Shown: piece by piece, positions 23,640 through 34,900 of the stretch
How positions within the stretch are numbered: the first letter of the stretch is position 1
Layout: every line of letters begins with the position of its first letter
Source: a virus
Reading direction: 5' to 3' (one strand)
IMG/VR virus record: IMGVR_UViG_3300032294_001887
Location: 1-64,000 of that record
Length of the DNA: 64,000 nucleotides
Notes under the pieces: model-generated
The model's database searches: none
What the model was told of the DNA's origin: nothing
The model's input: only the letters and a program-made list of their open reading frames with translations
Made by a program: the position numbers and the translations under genes

Positions 23640-26600
23640 ATGGGTAGTCCCTTAGATTTTATTAGTAGTGAAGGTTTTAGGAAAAAACTTATATCGAGAA
23701 ATTTAGTACCATATGCTAAATCTCCGACTAAAGTTACTCCTCCAACAACATACGAGATTGTTCAATCAGACCTAACACCCGTTGATAGTCCTGATTTTTT
23801 AATTGATACACCGTATTATGCGGATTTACTATACCCGTTAAATAAATGGGGTAATGATGGTGGTTATGAACAAGTACCTGCCTTATCAACAAATTTAAAC
23901 TCGGTATCAAATCAAGGGGAATATGGTCCTGGCCAACAAGACGCTAAATTATTAAATGATGCTCAAATCGCCGCTAAACTCGGATTTCCGGGGATTGCGC
24001 CACCATGGCAACCATTAAATGCTTATGGTCCTAATAGTTTACAACAATTAGACGCGGGAGATTATATAACAACACCTGACTCAATAAATAATGGTGTTAC
24101 AGGTGGGATACCAAATTTGTATAATAATCAACCATACCCCACAACATTTAACGCATCATCATATTCCCCACTATCTATTCTTTTAAATCCAGACCCCCAA
24201 GGTAGTAATGGATTACTTAGTTCTGATTCATTTATTGCTCGATTGGGTGCTAAAACTCTAAAGAGAGAATTTGAAGAAAGAATTGGAAGAGCCATTATTA
24301 GAGAAACGGTAGGACGAGCTAATTTTTTAAATATTAATAGTAGTACTAATGTTGTTAATATACTAACTGGCCGAGTTCCGTTAATTGAACCAAATTATCA
24401 GATTACAGTTCCTGCAAATCCAATAACAGCCGCTGCCGATTTTTCACTTAGATTGGCAGGAAGTTTACTACCATTTTCATTAATACCCGGTTCATATTTT
24501 GACCCAAACATTAATCCTCCAAGACCTTCAACAATTGCTCAATCATTACTCGCTAATCCAATTGCCGCGGTAGGTAACTTTGTTTCTAATTTATTAGGTG
24601 CGGGAAAAACAGGGTCTCAAATATTCTACAACAATACAGGTGGAGGACAAAAGTCTATATTGTGGAAAAATATTAACTTTAACAAGTATAAACCAAATTA
24701 TGATAGAACTTTACTTGATAGATTAGGGGGAGCTATCGTAGGTACCGAAACAAACAATGCTAATTTTTATGTTGGTTCAACAACATCAGACCCATCAAGA
24801 GTATTTTCTCCAAGTAGAGAGTTACCGGTTGATGCTTTTGGTAATGAACAACAATCACCAGTTTATGGACCTCAAGAATTGGCTCAATTATATGAAGGAC
24901 CAAGCAAGGAAATTCGTTTAGGCGCTAACGGTCCGACATATAGTAATGGTGGTGGTATTGAAGGAGGGTTTACATGGGTTTCTCCAAAATATAAAGGAAA
25001 CGCCGGTAAGAAAGTAGGTATTGGTGGTGAAATCATGGACCAAGATTCTGATTTTAAACCATCATCATATAACACAACGGAATCAACCGAAAGAACATTT
25101 AGAGAAGGTTCAATTCTTGATGATACCCAAAGAATTATTAATAGTCAACCACAAGGGGGTAAAAGACTACAACACGTTGGTAATGCAATTGACCAAGTTA
25201 GTAAAGTGTTTCATGATGGTTATAAAGAATTAACTAAAGGTTCAAGGGTTATTAGATATACTGGTTCAATTGGACAAGAAGTCGGGACTGAATATTGTAG
25301 AGTTTTTGCAAAAGATTTACCATACTTACAATACAATGATTTACAAAAAACAGATGGAATTGTTACTGAAGGTAGAAGATTTTCATATTCGGTATTAGAT
25401 AAAACATATAATCTTAACATTGCCCCAAATAAACAAGAGGGAGGACAAGATTCAACAAACTTAATTGGTTCAACAAATAATGCGTACGCTAAAAAATATA
25501 TGTTTTCTTTAGAAAATTTAGCGTGGAGGACATCTAACTCACCTGGATTTGCGGTGTCTGATTTACCGGTATGTGAGAGAGGACCTAATGGTGGTAGAGT
25601 TATGTGGTTTCCACCATATGGTTTAACTTTTAGTGAGAGTGTACAAGCTAATTGGCAACCAACCGATTTTATAGGTAGACCCGAACCAATTTATACTTAC
25701 AAAAATACTAGTAGAACAGGTAGTTTAACTTGGAAAATAGTTGTCGACCACCCATCAGTTTTAAATGTTATTGTTAATAAAGTTTTGGCGAACGAAACTA
25801 ATAAAACTAGAATTGATAGTATTTTAGAATCATTTTTTGCGGGATGTAGAAAATATGATTTATATGAATTGGCTAAGAAATATTATACAATACCACCAAA
25901 TGATTTATTTCAAATACAACAAGCAATTAGCTCCAAAGAATTAACTAAAGAACAGTTGGAATATACTATTTCAACAATAACCACGGCCCCACAAGTATCT
26001 AGTGATACGGGTACTGGTGGTTCTCCTGAGGTAACATTAAAAAAGTTTGAACAAGTTGGGTTTTATTTTGGCAATAATTTACCGCGAGAATTTAATGAAA
26101 ATTTTGGTAATCTATATGGTCCATATGTTGGACAAAAAACTTACTATGAAGAACAATCAAAGGGAACTGAAACTACCTCATTTTTTGATAATGTAATTAC
26201 TCCAAATAAAGATACAATTGATGAATTAATTAATGAAATTAAAAAACAATTTATAAGTAATACTGATGCGGAAGGTAATATAAACGGCACTATAACAATA
26301 ACATTTAATGCTAGTACATCTGCCAAGGCCAGCCAATCTTCTAATAATATTTTGGCAGCAAAAAGAATTAACTCCGCAATAATATACATTACAGGTGACA
26401 CGAGAGTAAGACAATATGTTCAGAATCAAAAATTACTTATAAAAATTGATGAAACATTAGGTGAAAATTCTCAAACACTTGCGTTTGATAAAACAACTAA
26501 AACTCTCACACCTAATACTCCGGTTTTTTGTGGTGATAGGGATGGAGATGGTCAAAATGAAAATAACGAAATTTATACGACAAAGGCAATGGCATGTAGA

Positions 26601-28664
26601 AGAGCATATATTTCTAATATCAAGTCAACATTAAAGGCACCTCCTGCGGTATTACCACCAAAAACTACAACAGTTGCAACTGGAAGGGTTGTAACAAAAA
26701 CCGAGACGACACCCGTTATTGAACCTAAAATAGTAGAAAGAGATAATATTAGTAAACGAGTATTACGTGCGTTATTATCAGAGTGTGATTATTTTGAAAC
26801 AATCAAAGAAGAGACTCCTATGGTTTACGATAATCTTAGAGATAAGTTAAAATTTTTCCAACCAGGGTTTCACTCAATGACTCCGGAAGGTCTTAATTCT
26901 AGATTAACGTTCTTACAACAATGTATGAGACCTGGAGACACAATACCAACAATTAAAACAGTTAATGGTACTCCTACACCTGATTATAGTAATGCTACAA
27001 ACACCTCTTTTGGTGCTCCACCTGTATTAATACTAAGAGTGGGAGATTTCTATAATACTAAAATAATTCCAACTAGTTTACAATTAACTTATGAGGAGTT
27101 AGATATAAATCCTGAAGGTATTGGTGTTCAACCTATGATTGCCAACGTAACTTTGGCATTTAACTTTGTTGGTGGTAGTGGATTAAAAGAATCTGTTGAT
27201 AAATTACAAAACGCGTTAACATTCAATTATTATGCTAATACTGAAATATATGATGATAGGGCCGATTCAACAGATTTAAGTTATAAAGTAATTGATAATG
27301 AGTTTATAAAGGCGGCTCAAAGTAATGTTGCTCCACCAACTGTTAATCAAGCACAAGTAAATAACGGACAAAGTAATGATAATACTGTAGGTAGTGTTAC
27401 AAGTAATATTGTTAGTCAATCGGGTCAAACAGGAACTCTTAATTATAGTTCGTTCATGGATAAATTAGTTGAAGAAACTCAATCATATTTTACTAACGTT
27501 GTTAATAAGAATAGAGAATCACTTAATCAGTATAATAATGCTGTTCGTCAACAATGGATGTTAGAAAGAATTTATCAAAATGGTAAATTTGAATTAACTA
27601 AAGATTCGGATACCGTTTTATTCGGTAAACCATATAATTTGGAACAAAGGACTGATGACATATTTGCTCAATTGGTTAAAGATATTAAAAACGAAGACGA
27701 AGGATTTATCAAATATCTTATCGACTCAAAGACATTTACAAATCGTTTAGTTAAACAAGTCCAAGAGAATTATTCAAATTTTGTTAGAAATAAAAGAAGT
27801 TCATTCCAAAGTGCAATAACTAACATCACAAATGGTATTGTTACAACTCAACAAAATTACATAAGTAATATTGGAAAAGTTAATACCATAACTTATAATG
27901 TTCCGGCATATCCTAATACAGGGACTGATGGGTATCAAACAAAAGATGGTAAAATTGTTTCATATATCACATCAGGAACCACTGAAGTTGACTCAAACTC
28001 ACAAGGTGTAACTAATACTTTAGATGAATTACAAAATGATATTTTAAAAATTAAGAGCGGTATTACCGATTTCAACAATGTTATTTGGACACCAACTGAA
28101 TTTACATATTCGGCGGATAAACAAAAATATACGGGAATTTTAGTATTTGAACCAAATTATAAAATTCCTACTAATAATGTATTCAACCCTTTTAGTTTTA
28201 ACACATTATTTGATAGTAAAAATGGGTATGTATTTAGAAGAGTATATATGATAGTATCAGACGATGTAACTGATACTAAAAAATATGAAACATTTAAAAA
28301 TGCATTAATTGGTAATATACTTAGTAATACAGGATTAATAGGTACAAGTACTGGTGATATTAGTAAATCATTTGATGAATATTGGATAACAACTGCAAAA
28401 CCTGCATTTGTGGAAGAAAACAATATCACTAAAGAGTTTATTGATTATATGGAAAAAGAAAAATTAAAAAATTTCTTAAAATACACTCCATTTAATTTAA
28501 AGAAGAAAAGAACATTTACCTATGATACTGAAGGTGCTAACACTGACGCTCAACAAAAATTAATTAAAGGTTTAGGTTGGGTTGAAAACCAAAACACAAA
28601 TAAAAAAACATGGAATGACGAAAGTCCTGCGAATGTATTTATATCAAAAGCAAAACTTAACTAA
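23640..28664 (+). CDS. Giant baseplate protein with tube-cap-like, OmpA-like and EF-hand-like segments
   Basis: In this 1,674-aa protein the first 600 residues are Asn/Pro/Tyr-rich and unrecognised. Around residues 650-710, GGRVMWFPPYGLTFSESVQA and 'FIGRPEPIYTYKNTSRTGSL' resemble the 'P....e..a..W....f.GR.ep.y.Y..t.R...l.f.' element of baseplate tube-cap/gp48-type proteins. Residues ~875-950 (TITITFNASTSAKA..., 'LAAKRINSAIIYI', 'LLIKIDETLGENSQTLAF') look OmpA-like. DRDGDGQNENNE near residue 965 has EF-hand loop spacing. The C-terminal third is helical then mixed. It runs into the LysM wedge gene (1-bp overlap). A central baseplate or tube-initiating role is inferred; several T4 proteins may be merged here. 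Confidence 0.6.
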   Translation: MGSPLDFISSEGFRKKLISRNLVPYAKSPTKVTPPTTYEIVQSDLTPVDSPDFLIDTPYYADLLYPLNKWGNDGGYEQVPALSTNLNSVSNQGEYGPGQQDAKLLNDAQIAAKLGFPGIAPPWQPLNAYGPNSLQQLDAGDYITTPDSINNGVTGGIPNLYNNQPYPTTFNASSYSPLSILLNPDPQGSNGLLSSDSFIARLGAKTLKREFEERIGRAIIRETVGRANFLNINSSTNVVNILTGRVPLIEPNYQITVPANPITAAADFSLRLAGSLLPFSLIPGSYFDPNINPPRPSTIAQSLLANPIAAVGNFVSNLLGAGKTGSQIFYNNTGGGQKSILWKNINFNKYKPNYDRTLLDRLGGAIVGTETNNANFYVGSTTSDPSRVFSPSRELPVDAFGNEQQSPVYGPQELAQLYEGPSKEIRLGANGPTYSNGGGIEGGFTWVSPKYKGNAGKKVGIGGEIMDQDSDFKPSSYNTTESTERTFREGSILDDTQRIINSQPQGGKRLQHVGNAIDQVSKVFHDGYKELTKGSRVIRYTGSIGQEVGTEYCRVFAKDLPYLQYNDLQKTDGIVTEGRRFSYSVLDKTYNLNIAPNKQEGGQDSTNLIGSTNNAYAKKYMFSLENLAWRTSNSPGFAVSDLPVCERGPNGGRVMWFPPYGLTFSESVQANWQPTDFIGRPEPIYTYKNTSRTGSLTWKIVVDHPSVLNVIVNKVLANETNKTRIDSILESFFAGCRKYDLYELAKKYYTIPPNDLFQIQQAISSKELTKEQLEYTISTITTAPQVSSDTGTGGSPEVTLKKFEQVGFYFGNNLPREFNENFGNLYGPYVGQKTYYEEQSKGTETTSFFDNVITPNKDTIDELINEIKKQFISNTDAEGNINGTITITFNASTSAKASQSSNNILAAKRINSAIIYITGDTRVRQYVQNQKLLIKIDETLGENSQTLAFDKTTKTLTPNTPVFCGDRDGDGQNENNEIYTTKAMACRRAYISNIKSTLKAPPAVLPPKTTTVATGRVVTKTETTPVIEPKIVERDNISKRVLRALLSECDYFETIKEETPMVYDNLRDKLKFFQPGFHSMTPEGLNSRLTFLQQCMRPGDTIPTIKTVNGTPTPDYSNATNTSFGAPPVLILRVGDFYNTKIIPTSLQLTYEELDINPEGIGVQPMIANVTLAFNFVGGSGLKESVDKLQNALTFNYYANTEIYDDRADSTDLSYKVIDNEFIKAAQSNVAPPTVNQAQVNNGQSNDNTVGSVTSNIVSQSGQTGTLNYSSFMDKLVEETQSYFTNVVNKNRESLNQYNNAVRQQWMLERIYQNGKFELTKDSDTVLFGKPYNLEQRTDDIFAQLVKDIKNEDEGFIKYLIDSKTFTNRLVKQVQENYSNFVRNKRSSFQSAITNITNGIVTTQQNYISNIGKVNTITYNVPAYPNTGTDGYQTKDGKIVSYITSGTTEVDSNSQGVTNTLDELQNDILKIKSGITDFNNVIWTPTEFTYSADKQKYTGILVFEPNYKIPTNNVFNPFSFNTLFDSKNGYVFRRVYMIVSDDVTDTKKYETFKNALIGNILSNTGLIGTSTGDISKSFDEYWITTAKPAFVEENNITKEFIDYMEKEKLKNFLKYTPFNLKKKRTFTYDTEGANTDAQQKLIKGLGWVENQNTNKKTWNDESPANVFISKAKLN

Positions 28665-28987
28665 TGGCATATCAATATTGGAATCGATATAGTGACTTTT
28701 TAATTAACGGTGAACAAACTGTCGTACCTTTTGTACAAATACCTCAAAAGACGACAGATAAAACATTCATCTACAAAGTTGGTAGAAGTAGATTAGATGT
28801 CGTGTCTCAAGAGTTCTACGATTCACCATACTTTGGATGGTTAATTCTCCAAGCAAATCCTGAATTTGGTGGTTTGGAAAATTACATATATGATGGTGCA
28901 GTATTGATTATTCCGTATCCTCTATTACCTTCTTTACAAGACTATAAAACTTCATTAGACAATTATTTTTATTATTATGGCAGGTAA
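28664..28987 (+). CDS. 53: LysM-domain baseplate wedge protein (gp53-like)
   Basis: The 107-aa protein 'YWNRYSDFLINGEQTVVPF' followed by TFIYKVGRSRLDVVSQEFYD, 'GWLILQANPEFGG' and 'DGAVLIIPYP' matches the small LysM-type baseplate proteins related to T4 gp53. The 'y.vg...rLD.iA..fY....yWw.Il.aN' string is typical. T4 gp53 is 196 aa, so this is a short form. It is translationally coupled to both neighbours (1-bp and 11-bp overlaps), which suggests the three products are made in fixed proportion for one subassembly. Confidence 0.85.
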   Translation: MAYQYWNRYSDFLINGEQTVVPFVQIPQKTTDKTFIYKVGRSRLDVVSQEFYDSPYFGWLILQANPEFGGLENYIYDGAVLIIPYPLLPSLQDYKTSLDNYFYYYGR

Positions 28988-31900
28988 CTTGGTGGGGGAT
29001 AATAGTGGTAATATTTTAGTAGAATTTGATTACAATAATATTATTGTTGTTGACCCTAATAAAACTATTGACAATTTAAGGAATATTAGAGAAAGATTGG
29101 TTGACCATGAAAATTTGGTTATGTTTGCCAATCTTGAAGCGGAGGTTGTACCTAGAACCAAATTGTCTGTTGGAGGAAGCCCTGAAGATAGAAATAGGAC
29201 CATATCTGTTGCTAAAATGAATTTTTTAAGACCAACCGAAGAAAAATTCTTAACTACTGGTTATTATGATGAGTTAACAGGTAAAGACACTAAAAATGGT
29301 TTGGGGGTTAATCAGTTACAAGAACAAATTATTGACCCTAAAGATGGGACTAAACCATATTCAAAAATGGTGGTTACCGACCCCGGAGGAACCGCAACTG
29401 ATAATGGACTATTAGGTATTACCAGTATTAGTGTGAGGACAAACAGTTCATTTGTCCCAAGTGTTAGTATGACTCTTGAAGATATTCAAGGAAGGGCGTT
29501 GTTTCAACTTGGAGATAATTCACCATATTCCGCATTTTTTAACTTACCTTATTGTCCATTTTATTTAACTTTAAAAGGTTATTATGGTCAAGCTATCAGA
29601 TACCAATTAAATCTTAAAACATTTAATGCTAGATTTAATACTTTTAGTGGTAATTATCTAATTGAATTAGAATTTGTGGGATACAAGTTTAATATTTTGA
29701 ATGAAATATCAATGGGGAGTTTACTTGCGACTCCACACATGTATAGTAAAAGATTTAATATATCGAAGTCGCCGACATCGCCTGAAGGAGGTTCTAACAA
29801 AAATATTGAAGCTCAATCAAAAAGTAATGCAATTTCTAAAGAATCAACAATATCATCAGATAATGTTACAACTGAATTAGTTACGGAAAAAGGATATCAA
29901 AAAATTATTGAAGTATATAGTGAATACAAAGCCAAAGGATTAATTAGTCCTGATTTTCCTGAACTTACATTAACTCAGTTAATGAATAAACTTTTAACTT
30001 TTGAACAATCAGTTATTGACAGATACACTAAAGTTGATGTTGAACCTTTAACTAATATCAGAGCTTATAATGAAACTTTGGTGAACTATTTTAATGAAAT
30101 TTATGGAAATAAAGATTCGTGGTTTAATATATATATGAATCCAAATCCAATCATATTAAATGGTAGTGGTCAAGAAGTATACGTGTTTAAACAAGAATTT
30201 ATTAATAATCCAACAAAAAAAGAAGAAGCTAAAACACTATTAAGTGGATATACTACAGAGTTTAATAAACTATTGGCGGATAACCCAACATTAGGGATAT
30301 CAAGTCAAACACCTATTAAGAATAGTATTACTTACAATACTATGGTTAAAAATGTTATCTTTTCAGAAATAGATTTAGTAAAAACTACAACATCTCAAAC
30401 CGGTGTATTACAACCGACAAGTGAGGATATTAAACGAATTAATGAATTACTAACAAGTGCGTTTACTCCATCGCTGGAAAAGGAAGCATCAAATTCTAAA
30501 TTGGAAACTTCAGTAGGTAATGTTGTTAACCCCCCAATATTTTATTTCAGTGAATTTCAAACTTTATTGTCTAAAATGGAAGCGGAATCTAATAAAAAAT
30601 TATCTGAAGTTGAGACAATATTAACGGCTGGATTGGCTAAAAAAATACAAGAAAATATTGGATTTAGTCCAACAGTTCGAAACATTTCTGCGGTTATTAT
30701 GGCATCGGCAGAAGCATTTATTAGACTTTTAGACGATGTACACACTAATGCTTGGAATGTAAAATATGACCCAATAAGACAACTTGCTATATTAGACAAT
30801 CCATCATCGGCACCTGGTACTGATACGGTAGATAATTTTAAGATATCTGAAACCGCTCAATCATCTAATCAAGGATTAGTGAACGGTAAAATTCCCGTTT
30901 ACCCATGGCCTCAATTTTTCGTGGAAACTCCTGACGATAAAAAAGGTAGATTTCAATTGAAATATCTTGCAGACCCATCTGTAGTTAATATAACTAAGGG
31001 GTATCTTTATGAAAAATGGCCTGAAGTTGAATTTGTTGAAGAATATATGAAAGGATTAACACAAAAATTTAATCCTCCAATATCTCAACCACCAACAGAC
31101 GCTCAAAACACTACAAATATAATTAACGTAAACGCGATTGAATATCCGTCTCAAGGTATTGCATACGTTAATAAAGAAGAAGTTAAGTTTTTTTATGAGA
31201 TATGGGAAAGACAATTTTTAACTTCAAATTATTCGGGATTCATAAGAGGTAATAGTAATCAATTAAATCAATTAACTAATTTAATTGTTAGTGCGGAAAC
31301 AAATAATATTGTGACCGGATTAGGGGTTAGTTCTCCATTTTTAGCCCTAAAACTTAGAAATTATAACTTAACTTCTCAAGATTATCCTTCATTCTTATCG
31401 AGCATTTCAAATCAAGGAACCGGGCGAGCCTACCAAGACTATATTCGAGATTTTTATGTCACACCATATATTAGAAATTTAACTTCAAATTCTTTTAATA
31501 TTTTAAGTTTAACTGATTTGGGAAGAGAACCTCAAACAAGTACAAAGTCTCAAGGTCTTTTACAATTAGTTAATAATGCCCCTAATGAACCATTAGTTAT
31601 TGATACATATCCATTTACAGACCCAACATGGGTATCGACAAATATGGCGAATAGTACAACCAACACTAAAAATTTTGTATATAATACGAATAGAGTGTTA
31701 ACGGTGTTTGAAGATAGGGATGTTATTTCAAACTTCAATAGTGTTTACGATTATAGTAAAAATAGACCAGTCACAAACTTTTCATATTTAAAGGTTTCTA
31801 ATCCGACAAATCAAATAACCTCTATTGGTTTATCAGGATTTTATAACATAAGAAAAGACCCAACATTTTTTATTCCTACCGAAGGATTCGTAAATTACTT

Positions 31901-34900
31901 TTCACCAAGTAAGAACTTATCAGTCGAAACCACAACTTCAATGTTGAACACACCATATTTTATTAATGCAATTCAAAATGGGGTGTATAATTGGAGAAGA
32001 AAGGACCCACATCCATACACACAAGCGGCTTACTTATTTATTAATTCATTACCATTAGCGTCCTTAAAAGAAAAATATAAGACATTAGACGCTTCAAGTG
32101 ACTTAGATTATATCGCTACTTGTTTTAAAAAGTTTGGCGCGATACATAAGATGCCATACGCTTGGGTTTTGAAGATGGGTTCAATATGGCATAGATATAA
32201 AACATATAAGGCAAGTAATGTTGATATTTTAGATTCTGTTTGGAAAGACTTTAATTATAAAGAAAACTTTGACCCAATAGCCAGTGCCGATACAAAAACA
32301 TATACTTTTAATTTTGACGGAACAAATAATATAACACTACAAAACACTTCAAACAATATTAATAGGATTCAAACAGGATTTTATCCAAAAGTTATAAATG
32401 ACTTTAACGTATTTTACAATGGGTATGATTTGTATAGTGGATACACAAATGATGAAATACAAAAAAGTGTGGATAATGGTGTTAAAGTTTATAATTTTAC
32501 GGATTCAAATATTAATATCCAAAGTGGGACATCATATTCAAATATTCAAACATGGTCTGTAGTAATACCTAACGGTATTTTTAGTCTAACAAATGTTGGG
32601 TCGGTTTGTAATCCAAGTAATAACACTCTTTCTGATACATATTATATTGCTCCATCGTTTGGAACTCAACTTAACCAAGTAAGTGTTGAATGTATTAGTA
32701 ATAATGTTCAGGTTTGTCCTTTCATTAATAATCCTTCAATATATAATGGTTCTGTTAGATTACTATGGTCAGCACCGAACTATGGATATTTTAATAATAG
32801 TGAAATCTCAAAACCACAACCGGATTCATATGTTAATAAAATTAAAACTGGTTCAGAACAACAATCTTCGTTTAGGTTATTGATGGACAAAGATTATTCT
32901 AATATAGAGGAGATATTTTCAGTTTTCAGTAAAGATATTTTGGATAAATTTGAACAAGAATTCTTAAATTTCTCTAAACCGGTTGCTAATATTGATTTAG
33001 GTCCTCAAGTCGTTGTTCCTATTGGTGTATCACCTACTGACCCAAATGGGTTATTTAAAAACTTCCAATATCTTTTTAGAAATTTAATGGAAGTTAATTC
33101 CAATAATCCTTCAGTTACAACCGCAGAGTATTTTAAAACAATTGGAGAGGCCCAACTAACGGTATTTTCAAATACCATAAAATCGTTTTTAGAGTATGAT
33201 GTTATTTTAAAATATGGTAACCCCGCACAATATAACCGAAGAGTAATGGATTCTTATCTCGCTCAAGGAGGAGGTAATAATCCAATTGTTGACCCAATAG
33301 TTTTTAACCCATATGTTAGAAATAGTTTACCGTCTAAATTAAATACTACTACTCTTGCGGCATCTAAATCTAGTAATCCACAAGCTTGGTTTGAATTGGA
33401 AACTCAAGTCGGGTTCTCAACAATTACTAATTTAAAATATACTGATTCTGGTTCGTATATTACAGACTTTTTCATTGATAATGATATTGAATTTACTCAA
33501 AACAATGTAATATTATTGGTACCAATCATTAAAATGTTTGCAACTCAAAAATTATATACACCAACTTTATCAAGAAATGAATTTAAAAATAGATTACAAA
33601 TTTATCTAAATTCGACAACTGAGTTTCAAAGTAATCTCTTAAACTTGATATTAAGTCAAGTTAGAGGTAACTTACCTGACCAACAAGAATTACCTGAAAG
33701 AGTTATTCAAAGTTCAATTGATGGACAACAAAGTAAAGTTGAAAATTATGAGGTATTTAAGGCATTAAATGATAAGTGGGTTGCTGGTTCTGATTATACA
33801 TCTAAAACTTTATTTGAGGATGTTATGTTCTTAGATAGGGCATCAAGAAATATTGGAGACACAATTCTTGTTGATATATTTGATTTGAAAGACACATTAA
33901 GTGAAAATTCTCTTAATATGGAAATGAGTGTGTTCACATTTTTAAGCGGTATTTTAATTAAAAATAAATTTAATATCATGCCACTTCCGGCGTATGTTAA
34001 TTTTTATAATATACAGGAAGTTGACGGAACAACAACGGCACAAGCTGACGGAAGTTTAGAATTTGCTGACAATATGTGGGGAACATTTTTGAATGTTGAT
34101 TATAGAAAATCGGGACCTAAAATGATTTGTTTTTATGCTGGAATGCCTTCATCTTACTTGGCATTACCAAAAGGTAATTCAAGATTTAGAGACGACGCTT
34201 TTGATTTAAGAAGAGCCTCGGATAATCCTTTAATTGAAAATCAAACAAATAAAAAAGATTGGGCGGTATCAAACAAGTGTGTTGGATTTAATGTCGATTT
34301 TGGTATTAGAAATCAAAATATTTTTACGTCACTTCAAGTTTCTATGGATAGTGGTAAGGCAACATCGGAAACTATTGAAACTCAGTTAAATATGGTTAAT
34401 CAAGCTTCAGGTAGAAATGTTGCAACACAAAATGTTGGTCTATATAACTTGTATAAACAGAGAAGTTATGGTTGTCAAGTTCAATCTTTAGGTAATGCAT
34501 TATTACAACCTACAATGTATTTTAATTTAAGACACGTCCCAATGTTTAACGGGCCTTATTTTATAACTGAAGTTAATCATAACATTACTCCCGGTAATTT
34601 TGAAACAACATTCAATGGAGTTAGACAAGGTATTTATGATTTACCATCAATTGATAGTTTCTTACAGAGTGTTAATCAAAATTTATTAACTCAAATTGAA
34701 ACTATAGTTAAGAATAGAAAAGATAGTGTCACCGGAAAAGCAATTACCAATATAGATAAATCTAAATACATAACCCAAACTGCTAATAACACTGCGGCCG
34801 CTCAAAATTCATGTATTGTAAATTTACAAGGAACTCCATATGTTACTTGGGCTGACGTACAAACATCAGTTAGTACGACCATAACTCCACAAGAATTTGC

